64,000 nt of DNA from the NCBI GenBank assembly GCA_963704535.1, contig OY969916.1, forward strand, positions 2,356,001 to 2,420,000. The letters run 5' to 3'. A model generated the notes under the pieces. The model ran no database searches. It saw nothing but the letters and a program-made list of their open reading frames with translations, and was not told the origin of the DNA. Of the stretch, positions 33,426-42,410 are shown one piece after another. The translations under genes and the position numbers were made by a program. Each line of letters begins with the position of its first letter. Positions within the stretch are counted from its first letter, which is position 1. Source of the stretch: G963704535 sp963704535 (lineage in GTDB: Bacteria; Chloroflexota; Chloroflexia; Chloroflexales; Roseiflexaceae).

Positions 33426-33977
33426 CTTCAGCCGCTCCAGAAACTGCTTGCGGAACTTGGCGACCTTGGGAGCGACGACGGCGCGGCAGTAGGGCTGATT
33501 CGGGTTCTGCTGAAAATACTCCTGGTGGTAGTCCTCGGCCACATAGAACGCCTGCAATGGCGCCACCTCGGTCACGATCGGCGCATCCCAGATCTGGGCC
33601 ACATTCAGGTCCTTGATCACCTGTTCGGCGGTCGCTCGTTGCTCCGGGGTGTGGTAGAAGACCGCCGATCGGTACTGGGTGCCGACATCGGCTCCCTGGC
33701 GGTTCAATGTCGTGGGGTCGTGGGTGGCGAAGAACACCTCCAGGATCTCCTTGAAGGAGATCTGCTGGGGGTCAAACGCGACCTGGACTACCTCGGCGTG
33801 CCCGGTCGTCCCATTGCAGACCTCCCGGTAGGTCGGGCTGGGGACGGCGCCGCCCGCGTAGCCGGACTCGACCCGCTCCACCCCTTTGAGATCATCAAAA
33901 ACAGCCTCCAGGCACCAGAAGCAGCCGCCGCCGAGCGTCGCGACCTCCCGGCCCGCCTGTGTCGATGGGCTTGTCAT
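33420..33977 (-). CDS. msrA: Peptide methionine-(S)-S-oxide reductase MsrA
   Basis: This 185-aa protein reduces the S-epimer of methionine sulfoxide in proteins. The active-site motif GGGCFWCLEAVF lies near residue 20. Downstream blocks GVERVESGYAGG, PTYREVCNGTTGHAEVVQV, DPTTLNRQGADVGTQYRSAVFY and EDYHQEYF are all standard MsrA. The catalytic position is Cys, not selenocysteine. The longer frame starts at 34016, but the ATG at 33977 has AGGAGG 8 bases upstream. It is single-gene. Confidence 0.96.
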   Translation of the reverse strand: MTSPSTQAGREVATLGGGCFWCLEAVFDDLKGVERVESGYAGGAVPSPTYREVCNGTTGHAEVVQVAFDPQQISFKEILEVFFATHDPTTLNRQGADVGTQYRSAVFYHTPEQRATAEQVIKDLNVAQIWDAPIVTEVAPLQAFYVAEDYHQEYFQQNPNQPYCRAVVAPKVAKFRKQFLERLKK

Positions 33978-34131
33978 CGTGTTATCCTCCTGTTCCCGCA
34001 AACAGACGCTGTACACGGGCTATTGTAGCACAAATGGTATCGTTTACAGATTGATCCGATTTCGATCAACACCATGAATCGCCCGTGGTGTACACTCATT
34101 CTGTTACGCAGACGTTGAAGGCGAGGGGTCT

Positions 34132-35385
34132 ATGGCAATAGAGAATGGCAGCCAGCTTGTCGAACTCCATCAGCGGATCGCCGAGCTGGAACATCTTGTC
34201 GCCGCGCGCGATCAACAGAACTTGGATATACAGGCCCGGCTGGAGGAGCAAGATCGCTTCTTCGACATGTCGCGGGATCTCCTGAGTATCACCGCTGCCG
34301 GCGGCCACATGCGGCGATTGAACCCGGCCTGGGAGCAAACCCTCGGCTTCACCCTCGAAGAATTGATGGCCGAGCCGTTGATGAATTTTGTTCACCCGGA
34401 GGATCGGGACGCAACCCTGGCCATCGCCAACCAGATTCTCGCCGGCCAATACAGGTTCACCTATGAGAACCGCTACCGCTGCAAAGATGGGTTATACAAG
34501 TGGTTCCACTGGATCGGGACCTATTACCCTGACACACGCCAGGTTTTCGCAGTCGCACGCGATATAACCGAGCGCAAGGCGACCGAGGCAGCGCTCCGCA
34601 AGAGCGAAGCCAGCCTGGCCTCGGCCCAGCGCATTGCCCACCTGGGCAACTGGGAACTGGACCTACAAACCCATGAGCTTTACTGGTCCGACGAAGTCTA
34701 CCGCATCTTCGGCTTGACGCCGCAGGAGTTCGGCGCGACCCAGGATGCCTTTTTCGAGCGGGTGCATGCGGACGATCGCGACGCGCTGTTGCAGGTCTTT
34801 GAAGAGGCGATCGAGCAGAACAAACTATTCAGCTATGAGCACCGCATTATCCGCCCAAACGGCGAGGTGCGGGTTGTCCAGGAGCAGGGCGAGATCGTCT
34901 GCGATGCGGCGGGCGCGCCAGTGCGCGTGCTCGGCACCTTGCAGGAGATCACCGAGCGCAAACGCGCCGAGGAGGAGCAGGTCCGGCTGCGCGAGGAGAT
35001 CATTCGGACGCAGGACACGATTCTCCGCGAGCTCTCCACGCCGCTGATCCCGATCAACGAGCAGGTAATGGTCATGCCGCTGATCGGCACGCTCGATGAC
35101 CGGCGGGCCCAGCAGGTGCTGGAGACTCTGCTGGAGGGCATCGTCGCGCACCAGGCGGATGTCGCGATCCTCGACATCACCGGCGTTTCGATGGTGGACA
35201 CGCAGGTCGCCAATGCGCTGATACGCACGGCCCAGGCGGTCAAGCTGCTGGGGACGCAGATGGTGCTCACCGGCATCGGCGCCGAGGTGGCACAGTCGCT
35301 GGTCGGGCTAGGGGTCGACCTGACCAATATCGTCACCCGCAGCACGCTCCAGAGCGGGATCGCGTATGCGATGGGGCAGGGCTAG
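34132..35385 (+). CDS. Double PAS domain / STAS (RsbR-like) sensor protein
   Basis: In this 417-aa protein, an N-terminal coiled coil (LVELHQRIAELEHLVAARDQQ region) leads into PAS1 (about 40-155, ending DITERKATEAALRKSE) and PAS2 (about 160-285, with WSDEVYRIFGLTPQEFG and ending QEITERKRAEEEQ). A STAS domain follows (LSTPLIPINEQVMVMPLIGTL, DITGVSMVDTQVANALI). Its STAS half is closely similar to that of the gene at 270-1949, down to the linker EEIIRTQDTILREL, so the two are recent paralogues. The threonine in VDTQ corresponds to a phosphorylatable position in RsbR. Start ATG follows GAGGGG. It is cytoplasmic. Confidence 0.88.
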   Translation: MAIENGSQLVELHQRIAELEHLVAARDQQNLDIQARLEEQDRFFDMSRDLLSITAAGGHMRRLNPAWEQTLGFTLEELMAEPLMNFVHPEDRDATLAIANQILAGQYRFTYENRYRCKDGLYKWFHWIGTYYPDTRQVFAVARDITERKATEAALRKSEASLASAQRIAHLGNWELDLQTHELYWSDEVYRIFGLTPQEFGATQDAFFERVHADDRDALLQVFEEAIEQNKLFSYEHRIIRPNGEVRVVQEQGEIVCDAAGAPVRVLGTLQEITERKRAEEEQVRLREEIIRTQDTILRELSTPLIPINEQVMVMPLIGTLDDRRAQQVLETLLEGIVAHQADVAILDITGVSMVDTQVANALIRTAQAVKLLGTQMVLTGIGAEVAQSLVGLGVDLTNIVTRSTLQSGIAYAMGQG

Positions 35386-35388
35386 CCT

Positions 35389-35470
35389 CGAATTGAAAAT
35401 TGAACATTGAGAATTGAGAAGCGCCGCGACCTTCATTCTCAATTCTCAATTCTCAATTCTTCATTTTCTA
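35389..35470. repeat. Family E word palindrome (GAATTGA / TCAATTC words)
   Basis: GAAAATTGAACATTGAGAAT, then TGAGAAG, pairs with TCTCAATTCTCAATTCTCAA plus TTCTTCATTTTC. It is located between two convergent genes (PAS-STAS and ahcY) and ends at the ahcY stop codon. It may be a shared terminator. It is the same word set as the copy inside the gene at 36886-39378. Confidence 0.8.
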
Positions 35471-36730
35471 GGTGCCCTCTTCCCAGGAGGACAGGTAGTG
35501 GGCCTGCTCCTCAGTCAACTGGTCGATCGCGATGCCCATCGCGTGCAACTTCAGGCTGGCGATCTCGCGATCGACCTCTTTGGGCAGCGCGTGGACGCCA
35601 TTGGCCAGCTTCCCACGCTGCTTCTGGAGATACTCCGACGCCAACGCCTGGTTGGCGAACGACATGTCCATCACCGCGCTGGGGTGCCCCTCCGCGCTGG
35701 CCAGGTTGATCAGCCGCCCCTCGCCCAGCAAATTGATCCGCCGCCCATCCTTGAGAATGTACTGCTCGATGAATGGCCGCGGCCGGCGCTTCTCCTGCGC
35801 CATCCCTTCCAAGGCTGGGATGTTGATCTCCACATTGAAGTGCCCACTGTTCGAGACGATGCAGCCGTCCTTCATGACCTCGAAATGATGCGCGTCGATC
35901 ACCTTGATGTCGCCGGTGGCGGTGCAGATGAAGTCGGCCAGCGGCGCGGCCGCCAGCATCGGCAGCACCCGGAAGCCGTCCATCGCCGCTTCCAGCGCCT
36001 TGACCGGGTCGATCTCGGTAACAATCACATTCGCGCCCAGCCCACGCGCCCGGTCGGCGATCCCGCGACTGCACCAGCCGTAGCCGCCGACCACGAAGGT
36101 CTTGCCGGCCAGCAGCACATTGGTGGCGCGGATGATGCCGTCCAGCGTCGATTGGCCGGTGCCGTAGCGATTGTCGAATAGGTGCTTGGTGTCGCTGTCG
36201 TTGACGGCGATCACCGGGAAGGAGAGCACCCCGTCGGCGGCCATGGCCTTGAGGCGAATGACGCCGGTGGTGGTCTCCTCGGTCGAGCCGAGCAACTCGC
36301 CGATCAGTTCAGGGCGCTGCTTGAGCACGGCCGAGACCAGGTCGGCGCCGTCGTCCATGGTGATGTGCGGTCGGTGGTCGAGGGCGGCGGAAAGGTGCTG
36401 GTAGTAGGTCTGGTTGTCCTCGCCCTTGATCGCGAAGACCGGGATCTCCTCGAAGGCGACCAGGGCGGCGGCGACGTCGTCCTGGGTTGAGAGCGGGTTG
36501 GAGGCGCACAGGACCACGTCGGCGCCGCCGGCGGCCAGGGTGCGGGCCAGGTTGGCGGTCTCGGCGGTGACGTGCAGGCAGGCCGAGAGGCGCAGACCCT
36601 GGAGCGGGCGCTCTTGTGCGAAGCGTTCGCGCACCAGCCGCAGCACCGGCATCTCGTTCTCCGCCCAGTCGATCCGCTTCCGCCCCTGCTCGGCCAGCCG
36701 TATATCTTTGACATCGTAGCTCTTGATCAT
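35468..36730 (-). CDS. ahcY: Adenosylhomocysteinase
   Basis: This 420-aa enzyme hydrolyses S-adenosylhomocysteine to adenosine and homocysteine in the methyl cycle. Signature blocks are CLHVTAETANLARTL, CASNPLSTQDDVAAAL, the substrate region TTTGVIRLKAM, FDNRYGTGQSTLDGI, and the NAD-binding VGGYGWCSRGIADRARGLGANVIVTEIDP in two adjoining pieces. The C-terminal QLTEEQAHYLSSWEEGT is of the short archaeal/Thermotoga-like type, about 420 rather than 470 residues. The ATG at 36730 has AAGGAG 9 bases upstream. It stands alone. I looked for an SAH riboswitch in the upstream 150 bases and saw none I could defend. Confidence 0.95.
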   Translation of the reverse strand: MIKSYDVKDIRLAEQGRKRIDWAENEMPVLRLVRERFAQERPLQGLRLSACLHVTAETANLARTLAAGGADVVLCASNPLSTQDDVAAALVAFEEIPVFAIKGEDNQTYYQHLSAALDHRPHITMDDGADLVSAVLKQRPELIGELLGSTEETTTGVIRLKAMAADGVLSFPVIAVNDSDTKHLFDNRYGTGQSTLDGIIRATNVLLAGKTFVVGGYGWCSRGIADRARGLGANVIVTEIDPVKALEAAMDGFRVLPMLAAAPLADFICTATGDIKVIDAHHFEVMKDGCIVSNSGHFNVEINIPALEGMAQEKRRPRPFIEQYILKDGRRINLLGEGRLINLASAEGHPSAVMDMSFANQALASEYLQKQRGKLANGVHALPKEVDREIASLKLHAMGIAIDQLTEEQAHYLSSWEEGT

Positions 36731-36885
36731 CGAGAATGCTCCTTATTTGGTGCTCATAAGATCCTGGCGATAGTGTATGGTGCTGGGTGAAAGGGCACAT
36801 CACCCGGATGTGGTAGGTGGGCGTGGTATTTTGTGGCTTGTCGCAGCTTGTGAAGCTACCGCATGTCTGGTAGTTCAGCTATTCA

Positions 36886-39378
36886 TCAGACCAACCCATG
36901 ATCCACCGCGAAGCGCGCCGCCGCCGTCCGGGAGCTGACGCCCAGCTTGGCGTAGATTGAGCGCAGGTGGACCGTGACGGTATGGTGGCTGATGACGAGC
37001 CGCTCGGCGACCTGCGGGTTAGTGAGGCCCGCCGCCACCAGACGCAGCACATCGACCTCGCGGGCGGTCAGGCCGGCTGGATTGGCTGGCGGCTGTGGGG
37101 TGTTCGTCACAGCGCCGGTGGCCGGCTCCTCGGAGGCGAGGAGCTGGTCGAGGGGCAGCAGACAACCGGCGGCGCGAGAGGCGGCCAGCGCCGCCGGCGC
37201 AAGCCGGGCCGCGACCGCAGCCAGGATGCGGTCGTAGTCGGCGCGGTCGGTGGTCTCAAGCCGGGCGCCGGTGTCGTCGATGAGCGCCTCGGCGGCGCCC
37301 AGCAAGCGCGCGGCCCGCTGCGGCCGGCCGGTCGCGCAGGCAACCCCGGCCAGCCCGATCAGGCACAGCGCCGTGCCATGCCTAGCGTAGCCGCGCTGCC
37401 AGATCGCCAGCGTCTCGGCGAAATAGGACTCGGCCTGCTGATATGCGCCCTGCGCGAGCAACACGTAGGCCAGGTTTTGCAGCGCAAGCGCGCTCGCGCC
37501 AGGGTCGCCAAGCTCACGAAAGCGCGCCAGGCTTTCGGCAAAGTGCGCCGCCGCGCCCGCGTAGTTCCCCTGCGATCGCGCGATCTCCCCCAGCGCGTTG
37601 TGCGACCAGGCGATGCCCCCGGTATACCCGATCGCCCGGCTGAGTGCCAGCCCCTCGGCGTGGAGCCTGGCCGCCTGCGCGGCATCGCCCTGCGCCCACA
37701 CCACCCGGCCCAGGCCGTTGACCGCGTCGGCGATTCGTCGCTGGTCGCCCAGGGCGCGGCTGATCGCCAGACCTTCAGCACAGCACACCTGCGCGGCCAC
37801 ATAGTCGCCCTGGCGAAATGCGACCGCGCCAAGGCCGCCGAGCGCATCGGCGCACCCGCCCTGCTCCTGGGCCACCCGGCACAGGGCCAGGCTGGCAGCG
37901 TAGGAGTCGCGGGCTGCGGCATAATCGCTCTGGTGGAGCGCCAGCGTGCCGACCGCGTGGAGCGCCTTCGCCCGCGCGCGTGCCGGGAGGGTGGCCGCGC
38001 CGGGCAGGGATAGCGTGGCCACCAGCCACTCACGCCCCTCGCGCAAATAGTCGTAGGCCTCCCAGAAGCGGCCGAGCGCCCCGGCCAGCCGAACCGCCGC
38101 CTCGGCCAGTTGCTGCTCCAGCAGCCAGCCGAGCGCCGCGCGCATATTGTCGTGCTCGCGCGCCAGCCGCCGCAGCCAGACCGCCTGCGCCGGCCCCGGC
38201 AGCGCCGGCTCGGACTCCTCGGCCAGGGCCAGGTAGTACCGGGCGTGGCGCAGGCGGAGCGCGTGCGCTTCCCCGCGCGCGTCCAACCGCTCCAGGGCGT
38301 ACTCACGAATGACTTCCAGCATGGCGAAGCGCGACTCGCCGTCGGGCGTATCGCCGCGCAGGATCATGCTGTGGGCAACGAGCGCAGCAAGCGAATTGAG
38401 AATTGAGAATTGAGAATTGAGAACAGTTCCTTCAGCGTTCTCAATTCTCAATTGTTCATTTTCAATTTTCAATTCAGAAGCCACAGCTTCGGCTGCCGCC
38501 AGCGTAAAGCCACCCACAAAGATGGCGCTGCGCGCGAGCAGGAGCTGTTGCGGCGGTTCCAGCAGGTCGTAGCTCCAATCGATGGTGTTTCTGAGGGTCT
38601 GCTGGCGCGCCGGGAGATCGCGCCGGCCGTCGGTCAGCAGCAGGAGCTGATTGCTCAGGCGCGCCAGCAGTTCCTGCGGCGAGAGCAGCCGAATCCGCGA
38701 GGCGGCCAGCTCGATCGCCAGCGGCAGGCCGTCGAGCCGGACACAGATCGATGCCACGGCGGCGGCGTTCGCATCGCAGAGCCGGAACTGTGGGTGGACC
38801 GCCCGCGCCCGTTGCGCAAACAGATCGACTGCCGCGACGCGGGCTAGATCTTCGAGCGATGGAAGCCGGTCCAGGTCGGGCAGCGCCAGGGGTGCGACGG
38901 GAAACTCCTGCTCGCCGGCGAGACGCAGCGGCGCCCGGCTGGTGACGAGCAGCTTGAGCGTCGGTACAGCCCCCAGCAACTCGGCGACCCGTGGCGCCCC
39001 AGCCAGCAGGTGCTCAAAGTTGTCGAGCAGCAGCAGCCACGGCTCGCCGAGCCGATGGCGCAAGCTCCGCACGAGCGGCAGGCCATCGGACTCCATCACC
39101 CCCAGCGCCTGGCCGATCGCGGCGAGGACGTGATCGGGGCTCTGGAGCGACCCAAGCGCGACGAATGCGACTCAATTCGCGAACTCGGCGCACAGCGCTG
39201 CCGCAACCTCGAGGCTCAGACGGGTCTTGCCGGTGCCGCCGGGACCGGTACAGGTGACCAACCGGACATCAACGCGCCGCAACAGCGCACAAATGGCGGC
39301 CAGTTCGGTGGCCCGACCGATCAGCGCCGTCTGGGGCGTAGGAAGCAACGGCGCATTGTCGGTGAGATGGTCGGGCAT
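36886..39378 (-). pseudogene. LuxR-family regulator with NB-ARC-type ATPase and TPR region, interrupted by an in-frame TGA
   Basis: The frame from ATG 39378 (GGGAG upstream) starts LIGRATELAAICALL and has Walker A in CTGPGGTGKTRLSLEVA. It then meets TGA at 39172-39174, where relatives have a glycine (AN-stop-VAFVALGSL, one base from GGA). The same frame continues to 36886 with Walker B LLLLDNFEHLL, LLVTSRAPLRL, many TPR-like helices and a C-terminal LuxR helix-turn-helix (LTAREVDVLRLVAAGLTN, AERLVISHHTVTVHLRSIY). The whole would be 830 aa, an ATP-dependent transcriptional regulator of the MalT-like/AfsR-like class. A family E palindrome at 38392-38477 is read in frame as a Leu/Asn/Ser-rich insert. 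With the stop, only a truncated N-terminus or an internal start at 39099 could be made. Confidence 0.82.
38392..38477. repeat. Family E word palindrome inside a coding region
   Basis: GAATTGA words (four in the left arm) and TCAATTC words in the right arm lie within the regulator gene on the minus strand. They are translated as KIENEQLRIENAEG and VLNSQFSILNS without breaking the frame. The composition (AT-rich words in a GC-rich gene) marks it as an insertion. Confidence 0.85.
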
Positions 39379-39711
39379 CGGGATCGCTCCCTGTACATCA
39401 TCGGCGGGCTTGACATGGCCCTACTGTAACACCAATGGGGCGGTCTGTCATCGTAGGTGTTTCTTCCCCACCGATATTCACGCCAGAACGCGTTTGGAAA
39501 TAAGCTCCACTTATCATCGTTACCCGGTCAAATTGGTAATGATTTGGTTGCAGATTATGCTATACTCTGCCTAGTCTTTAAGTTAAGACAAGGTTTCCCG
39601 CAGCGGCTTTCCACTTTACAATGTGAGTGGGGAGACGAGAGAACTGCCCCTTCAACCCCTCTTTTCCAGAAATTATGCTTCAGGCGCGGTGAGCGAAGAA
39701 AGAACCCTGTG
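39379..39711. other. 333-base intergenic stretch before the HAMP-STAS gene
   Basis: It holds AT-rich DNA (39440-39580) with a TATACT hexamer at about 39560, possibly the -10 of the HAMP-STAS gene, although I see no well-spaced -35. An inverted family B repeat lies at 39583-39672. No gene is supported here: the open frame reaching back to 39457 is merely an upstream extension without coding character. Confidence 0.5.
39583..39672. repeat. Family B repeat, inverted copy
   Basis: TTAAGACAAGGTTTCCCGCA, GCGGCTTTCCACTTTACAAT, GAACTGCCCCTTCAACCCCT and CTTTTCCAG correspond, in reverse, to the units at 42210 and 50832. It forms the leader of the HAMP-STAS gene. Confidence 0.75.
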
Positions 39712-40938
39712 ATGTTCCGACGCTGGCTTCCACAAAGTCTCTATTTGCGCGTGCTTCTCACGATGATCGTGAGTATTGCAATCGTCCTCGCGTGCGTCAC
39801 TGCTTTTACAATCAGGGATTCGCAGCTCCGGTTGATGGATACGCTGCTTGAACGCGGGCAAAACTACGCAAAAATCCTGATTCACGCTTCCAGTGTCTAC
39901 GTCGCCCAGCAGGATACTCATCAGCTTAATCTGACAGCCCAGGCTGCGACCGATGGCAATCAGGTACAGTTTATCGCCTTTTATTCCCAATCAGGCCAGC
40001 TTCTCGCCACCGGCGCCGCTCCCACCGCTCCCGATTCCACACGCGCCTCCTTTGATGCTCTGTCCGAACAGGCCCAATCCAGCCGGCAGGATGTTACGCG
40101 TTGGTCGAACGGCAATCTTGAGATCGCGAAACCAATCGTTTATCAAGGCCAGCCGGTAGGAACCGTCGCGCTGCGGTTCGACACGCAGGAGCTTCAGACC
40201 AGTTTCAACCGGGAGGTGCTACGCAACGTGATCACCGCTGTTATTCTTGTGGTGGTGATCAGCGTTGTCGTCGGGCTGCTGCTGCGCCAGTTCGTGATCG
40301 TGCCATTACGTCAACTGAGCATCACCTCCGACCAGATCAGCGCCGGCGTATGGGCAGTGCCGCCTAGACAAGACCGTACGGACGAGTTCGGCAAAGTGAC
40401 CGGCTCGTTCAGCCAGATGATCACTGCGCTGCAAGCCCGCGAGGCCCAGCTTCAGGAGCAGATTGCCGCAGTCCGGGCGCTCAACGCCGAACTCGATGCG
40501 CGCGTGGTCGAGCGCACCCGCGACCTCCATAACCTGGTGGCGCAACAAGATCAGCTGCTCACTCAGATTCGCCAGATGTCCACCCCGGTCGTACCTGTTA
40601 TGGAGGGAGTGATCGTTCTTCCAATTATCGGGAGTCTCGATACGCAGCGGGCAGATCAACTGATCCAGAGCGTGCTGAAGGGCATCGAAGATCAACGGGC
40701 GCACCTGGCCGTATTCGACATCACAGGTGTTCCAGTGGTCGATACGCACGTGGCCAGGGTGCTGCTGCATGCATCGAGCGCGGCACGGCTGCTGGGGACC
40801 ACGGCGGTGATCGTCGGCATTCGGCCGGAAGTCGCGCAGACAATGGTGCAGCTCGGCGTCGACCTATCGGCCATTCGGACCTTCGCAACCCTCCAGGAAG
40901 CGCTGCGTATACCTTCTCTACGGGGTAAGCGTGCCTGA
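39712..40938 (+). CDS. Membrane HAMP-STAS sensor (RsbR-like)
   Basis: This is a 408-aa protein. The first transmembrane helix (about 12-34, VLLTMIVSIAIVLACVTAF) is followed by an extracytoplasmic domain of about 145 aa (to about 180) and a second helix (VITAVILVVVISVVVGLLL). A HAMP domain follows (VIVPLRQLSITSDQISAG...RTDEFGKVTGSFSQMITAL), then a coiled coil, then STAS (MSTPVVPVMEGVIVLPIIGSL, DITGVPVVDTHVARVLL). It probably relays an outside signal to the STAS phosphorylation switch. The frame is open to 39457, but the ATG at 39712 starts right before the membrane helix. The orphan solute-binding lipoprotein downstream may present its ligand. Confidence 0.85.
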   Translation: MFRRWLPQSLYLRVLLTMIVSIAIVLACVTAFTIRDSQLRLMDTLLERGQNYAKILIHASSVYVAQQDTHQLNLTAQAATDGNQVQFIAFYSQSGQLLATGAAPTAPDSTRASFDALSEQAQSSRQDVTRWSNGNLEIAKPIVYQGQPVGTVALRFDTQELQTSFNREVLRNVITAVILVVVISVVVGLLLRQFVIVPLRQLSITSDQISAGVWAVPPRQDRTDEFGKVTGSFSQMITALQAREAQLQEQIAAVRALNAELDARVVERTRDLHNLVAQQDQLLTQIRQMSTPVVPVMEGVIVLPIIGSLDTQRADQLIQSVLKGIEDQRAHLAVFDITGVPVVDTHVARVLLHASSAARLLGTTAVIVGIRPEVAQTMVQLGVDLSAIRTFATLQEALRIPSLRGKRA

Positions 40939-41000
40939 ATTTGCCGAGCGGGGGACCTGGAGGGACTGGCTCTCTCCGGGCCTCCCGCAACATCGCTATG

Positions 41001-41100
41001 AGAAACTGTTTGAAAAGAGGGAGTTTGAGGGGTTTCCCCTCAAGAACCCCTTTCCACCAAGGAACTCCAGCAGCAGATAGACTTTTCAAACAGTCTCTGA
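41001..41100. repeat. Family A repeat within a larger inverted repeat
   Basis: AGAAACTGTTTGAAAAGAGG precedes the usual hairpin TTGAGGGGTTTCCCCTCAA and AACCCCTTTCCACC. ACTTTTCAAACAGTCTCTGA at 41081-41100 then complements the beginning, so the unit is enclosed by outer arms. It lies between the HAMP-STAS gene and the lipoprotein gene. Confidence 0.75.
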
Positions 41101-41135
41101 TGGACCAATAAACGATTGGAAAGGATTTGAGCCGA

Positions 41136-42200
41136 ATGTCGTGTCCAGGAACGAGAACAGGTCACTGGCTGCTGCTCCCTATAACGATCATAGCCCTGTT
41201 CGCCTCCGCCTGTGGGCAATCCACTACAACGCAGCAGGTACCCGCCGAGATCCCCGCCGGCCATGTGGACACCACACGTTATAAACGGGAAGGGCCTTAC
41301 ACGCTGTGCTTCAGCAATGCTTCGGCCTCCAACTCATGGCGGCTTGCGATGGTCGAGCATGTGCGCTACGAGGTCAAGCAGCACCCCGAGATAACGACAT
41401 TTCACGAAACCGATGCCAATGATGATCCGGTCAAGCAGATCAGCGACATCGAGGAGTTGCTGGCCAAAGGCTGTGATGCGCTGCTGGCCAGCCCAGCGAA
41501 GTTAGATGAACTTAAGCCGGCGATCGACAATGCCATGCAGAAGGGCGTGCCGGTGGTGTTGATCGATCGCACCGTGACCGGCGATAACTATGTGTCGTAT
41601 GTTGCCGGCAACAACTGCACCATGGGCCGCATGCAGGCGGAGTGGCTGGTGGAAGAGCTGAAGGGAAACGGCAATATTGTGCTCCTCTCGGGCGTGAAGA
41701 ACTCAAGCGTCGCAGAAGATCGTATGCGCTGCGCGCGGGCTGTGTTCGCGCAGCACTCAGGGATCAAGGAGATCGCGCAAGCCTACGCCAACTGGTCGCC
41801 GGTGGACGGGAAGAAAATCATGGGCGACTGGTTAAAGACCTATGATCAGATCGATGGTATCTGGGCCGATGGGTCGCAGGGGGTGGGCGCGGTCAACGCC
41901 TATATTGAGGCAAATAAGCCGATGCCGCCGATCACGGGCTGCGATATCAACTTGTTTTTGAAGCAGTGGAAGCAGCAGGGTTTCTCAGCAGTCGCCGTTA
42001 CCTACTCGCCGCGGGTGGGCGAGATCGGTGTCCGTACCGCGCTCGACATTCTCGCCGGCAAGCCGGTGCCGCACCGGCTTGATATACCACAGCACGCTAT
42101 CACAAAGGAGAGTCTCGATCAACACGTTCGCATGGATCTGCCCGATGGCTACTGGAGTGCTTCCAACGCCGAGGTCACGAAGCTGATGTTTCCCAAGTAG
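41136..42200 (+). CDS. Sugar-type ABC transporter substrate-binding lipoprotein (orphan)
   Basis: This 354-aa protein has a lipoprotein signal peptide (hydrophobic LLLPITIIALFASAC; the lipobox cysteine is in ASACG), then a ribose/LacI-like type I periplasmic-binding fold. Landmarks are YTLCFSNASASNSWRLAMVEHV, ISDIEELLAKGCDALLASPA, GVPVVLIDRTVTGDNYVSYVAGNNCTMG in pieces, and GIWADGSQGVGAV. It would bind a small sugar-like ligand on the outer face of the membrane. No permease or ATPase gene is adjacent, so it may serve a distant transporter or the neighbouring membrane sensor. I take ATG 41136 (GGAAAGG 10 bases upstream) over the TTG at 41127. Confidence 0.88.
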   Translation: MSCPGTRTGHWLLLPITIIALFASACGQSTTTQQVPAEIPAGHVDTTRYKREGPYTLCFSNASASNSWRLAMVEHVRYEVKQHPEITTFHETDANDDPVKQISDIEELLAKGCDALLASPAKLDELKPAIDNAMQKGVPVVLIDRTVTGDNYVSYVAGNNCTMGRMQAEWLVEELKGNGNIVLLSGVKNSSVAEDRMRCARAVFAQHSGIKEIAQAYANWSPVDGKKIMGDWLKTYDQIDGIWADGSQGVGAVNAYIEANKPMPPITGCDINLFLKQWKQQGFSAVAVTYSPRVGEIGVRTALDILAGKPVPHRLDIPQHAITKESLDQHVRMDLPDGYWSASNAEVTKLMFPK

Positions 42201-42209
42201 CACCAAGCA

Positions 42210-42305
42210 GTTCTGGGGAAAAAGGGGGTTTGAGGGGGCTGCCCCTCAGTCTTCCCCCACTCACGCTGTAAAGGAGAACGGCGCCGCCCGAAATCTCGTC
42301 TTGTG
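42210..42305. repeat. Family B repeat, forward copy
   Basis: GTTCTGGGGAAAAAGGGGGT, then the hairpin TTGAGGGGGCTGCCCCTCA, GTCTTCCCCCACTCACGCTG and GGCGCCGCCCGAAATCTCGT. It follows the lipoprotein stop by 10 bases and precedes the terminator. Confidence 0.8.
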
Positions 42306-42307
42306 CC

Positions 42308-42343
42308 AAGAGGCTGCTGGAGTCAACTCCAGCAGCCTCTTTT
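42308..42343 (+). terminator. Rho-independent terminator
   Basis: The arm AAGAGGCTGCTGGAG (42308-42322), loop TCAA and arm CTCCAGCAGCCTCTT form a 15-bp perfect stem ending in a T4 tract at 42340-42343. It ends the transcript of the solute-binding lipoprotein gene. Confidence 0.88.
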
Positions 42344-42410
42344 CATGCACGTTGGCGTATAATGGGCGAACATACCTGCCGAGGAAATGGATTGTCCAGA
42401 GTGTAAACCG

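Noticed and set aside
36731..36885. SAH riboswitch upstream of ahcY
   Set aside because: I could not find the conserved core helices or pseudoknot in the leader. The hairpins seen are weak.
36967..38013. Long plus-strand open frames opposite the LuxR-type regulator and opposite the BNR gene (4293-7080)
   Set aside because: They are antisense shadows with Arg/Val/Gly-rich low-complexity translations.
39172..39174. TGA in the LuxR-type ATPase regulator as a second selenocysteine codon
   Set aside because: Relatives have glycine, not cysteine, at this site, no redox motif surrounds it, and I see no SECIS-like hairpin with a suitable loop right after it. A nonsense mutation or read error is simpler.
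39457..39711. Extended N-terminus of the HAMP-STAS protein
   Set aside because: The extension reads through an inverted family B repeat. The natural start is the ATG at 39712, just before the first membrane helix.
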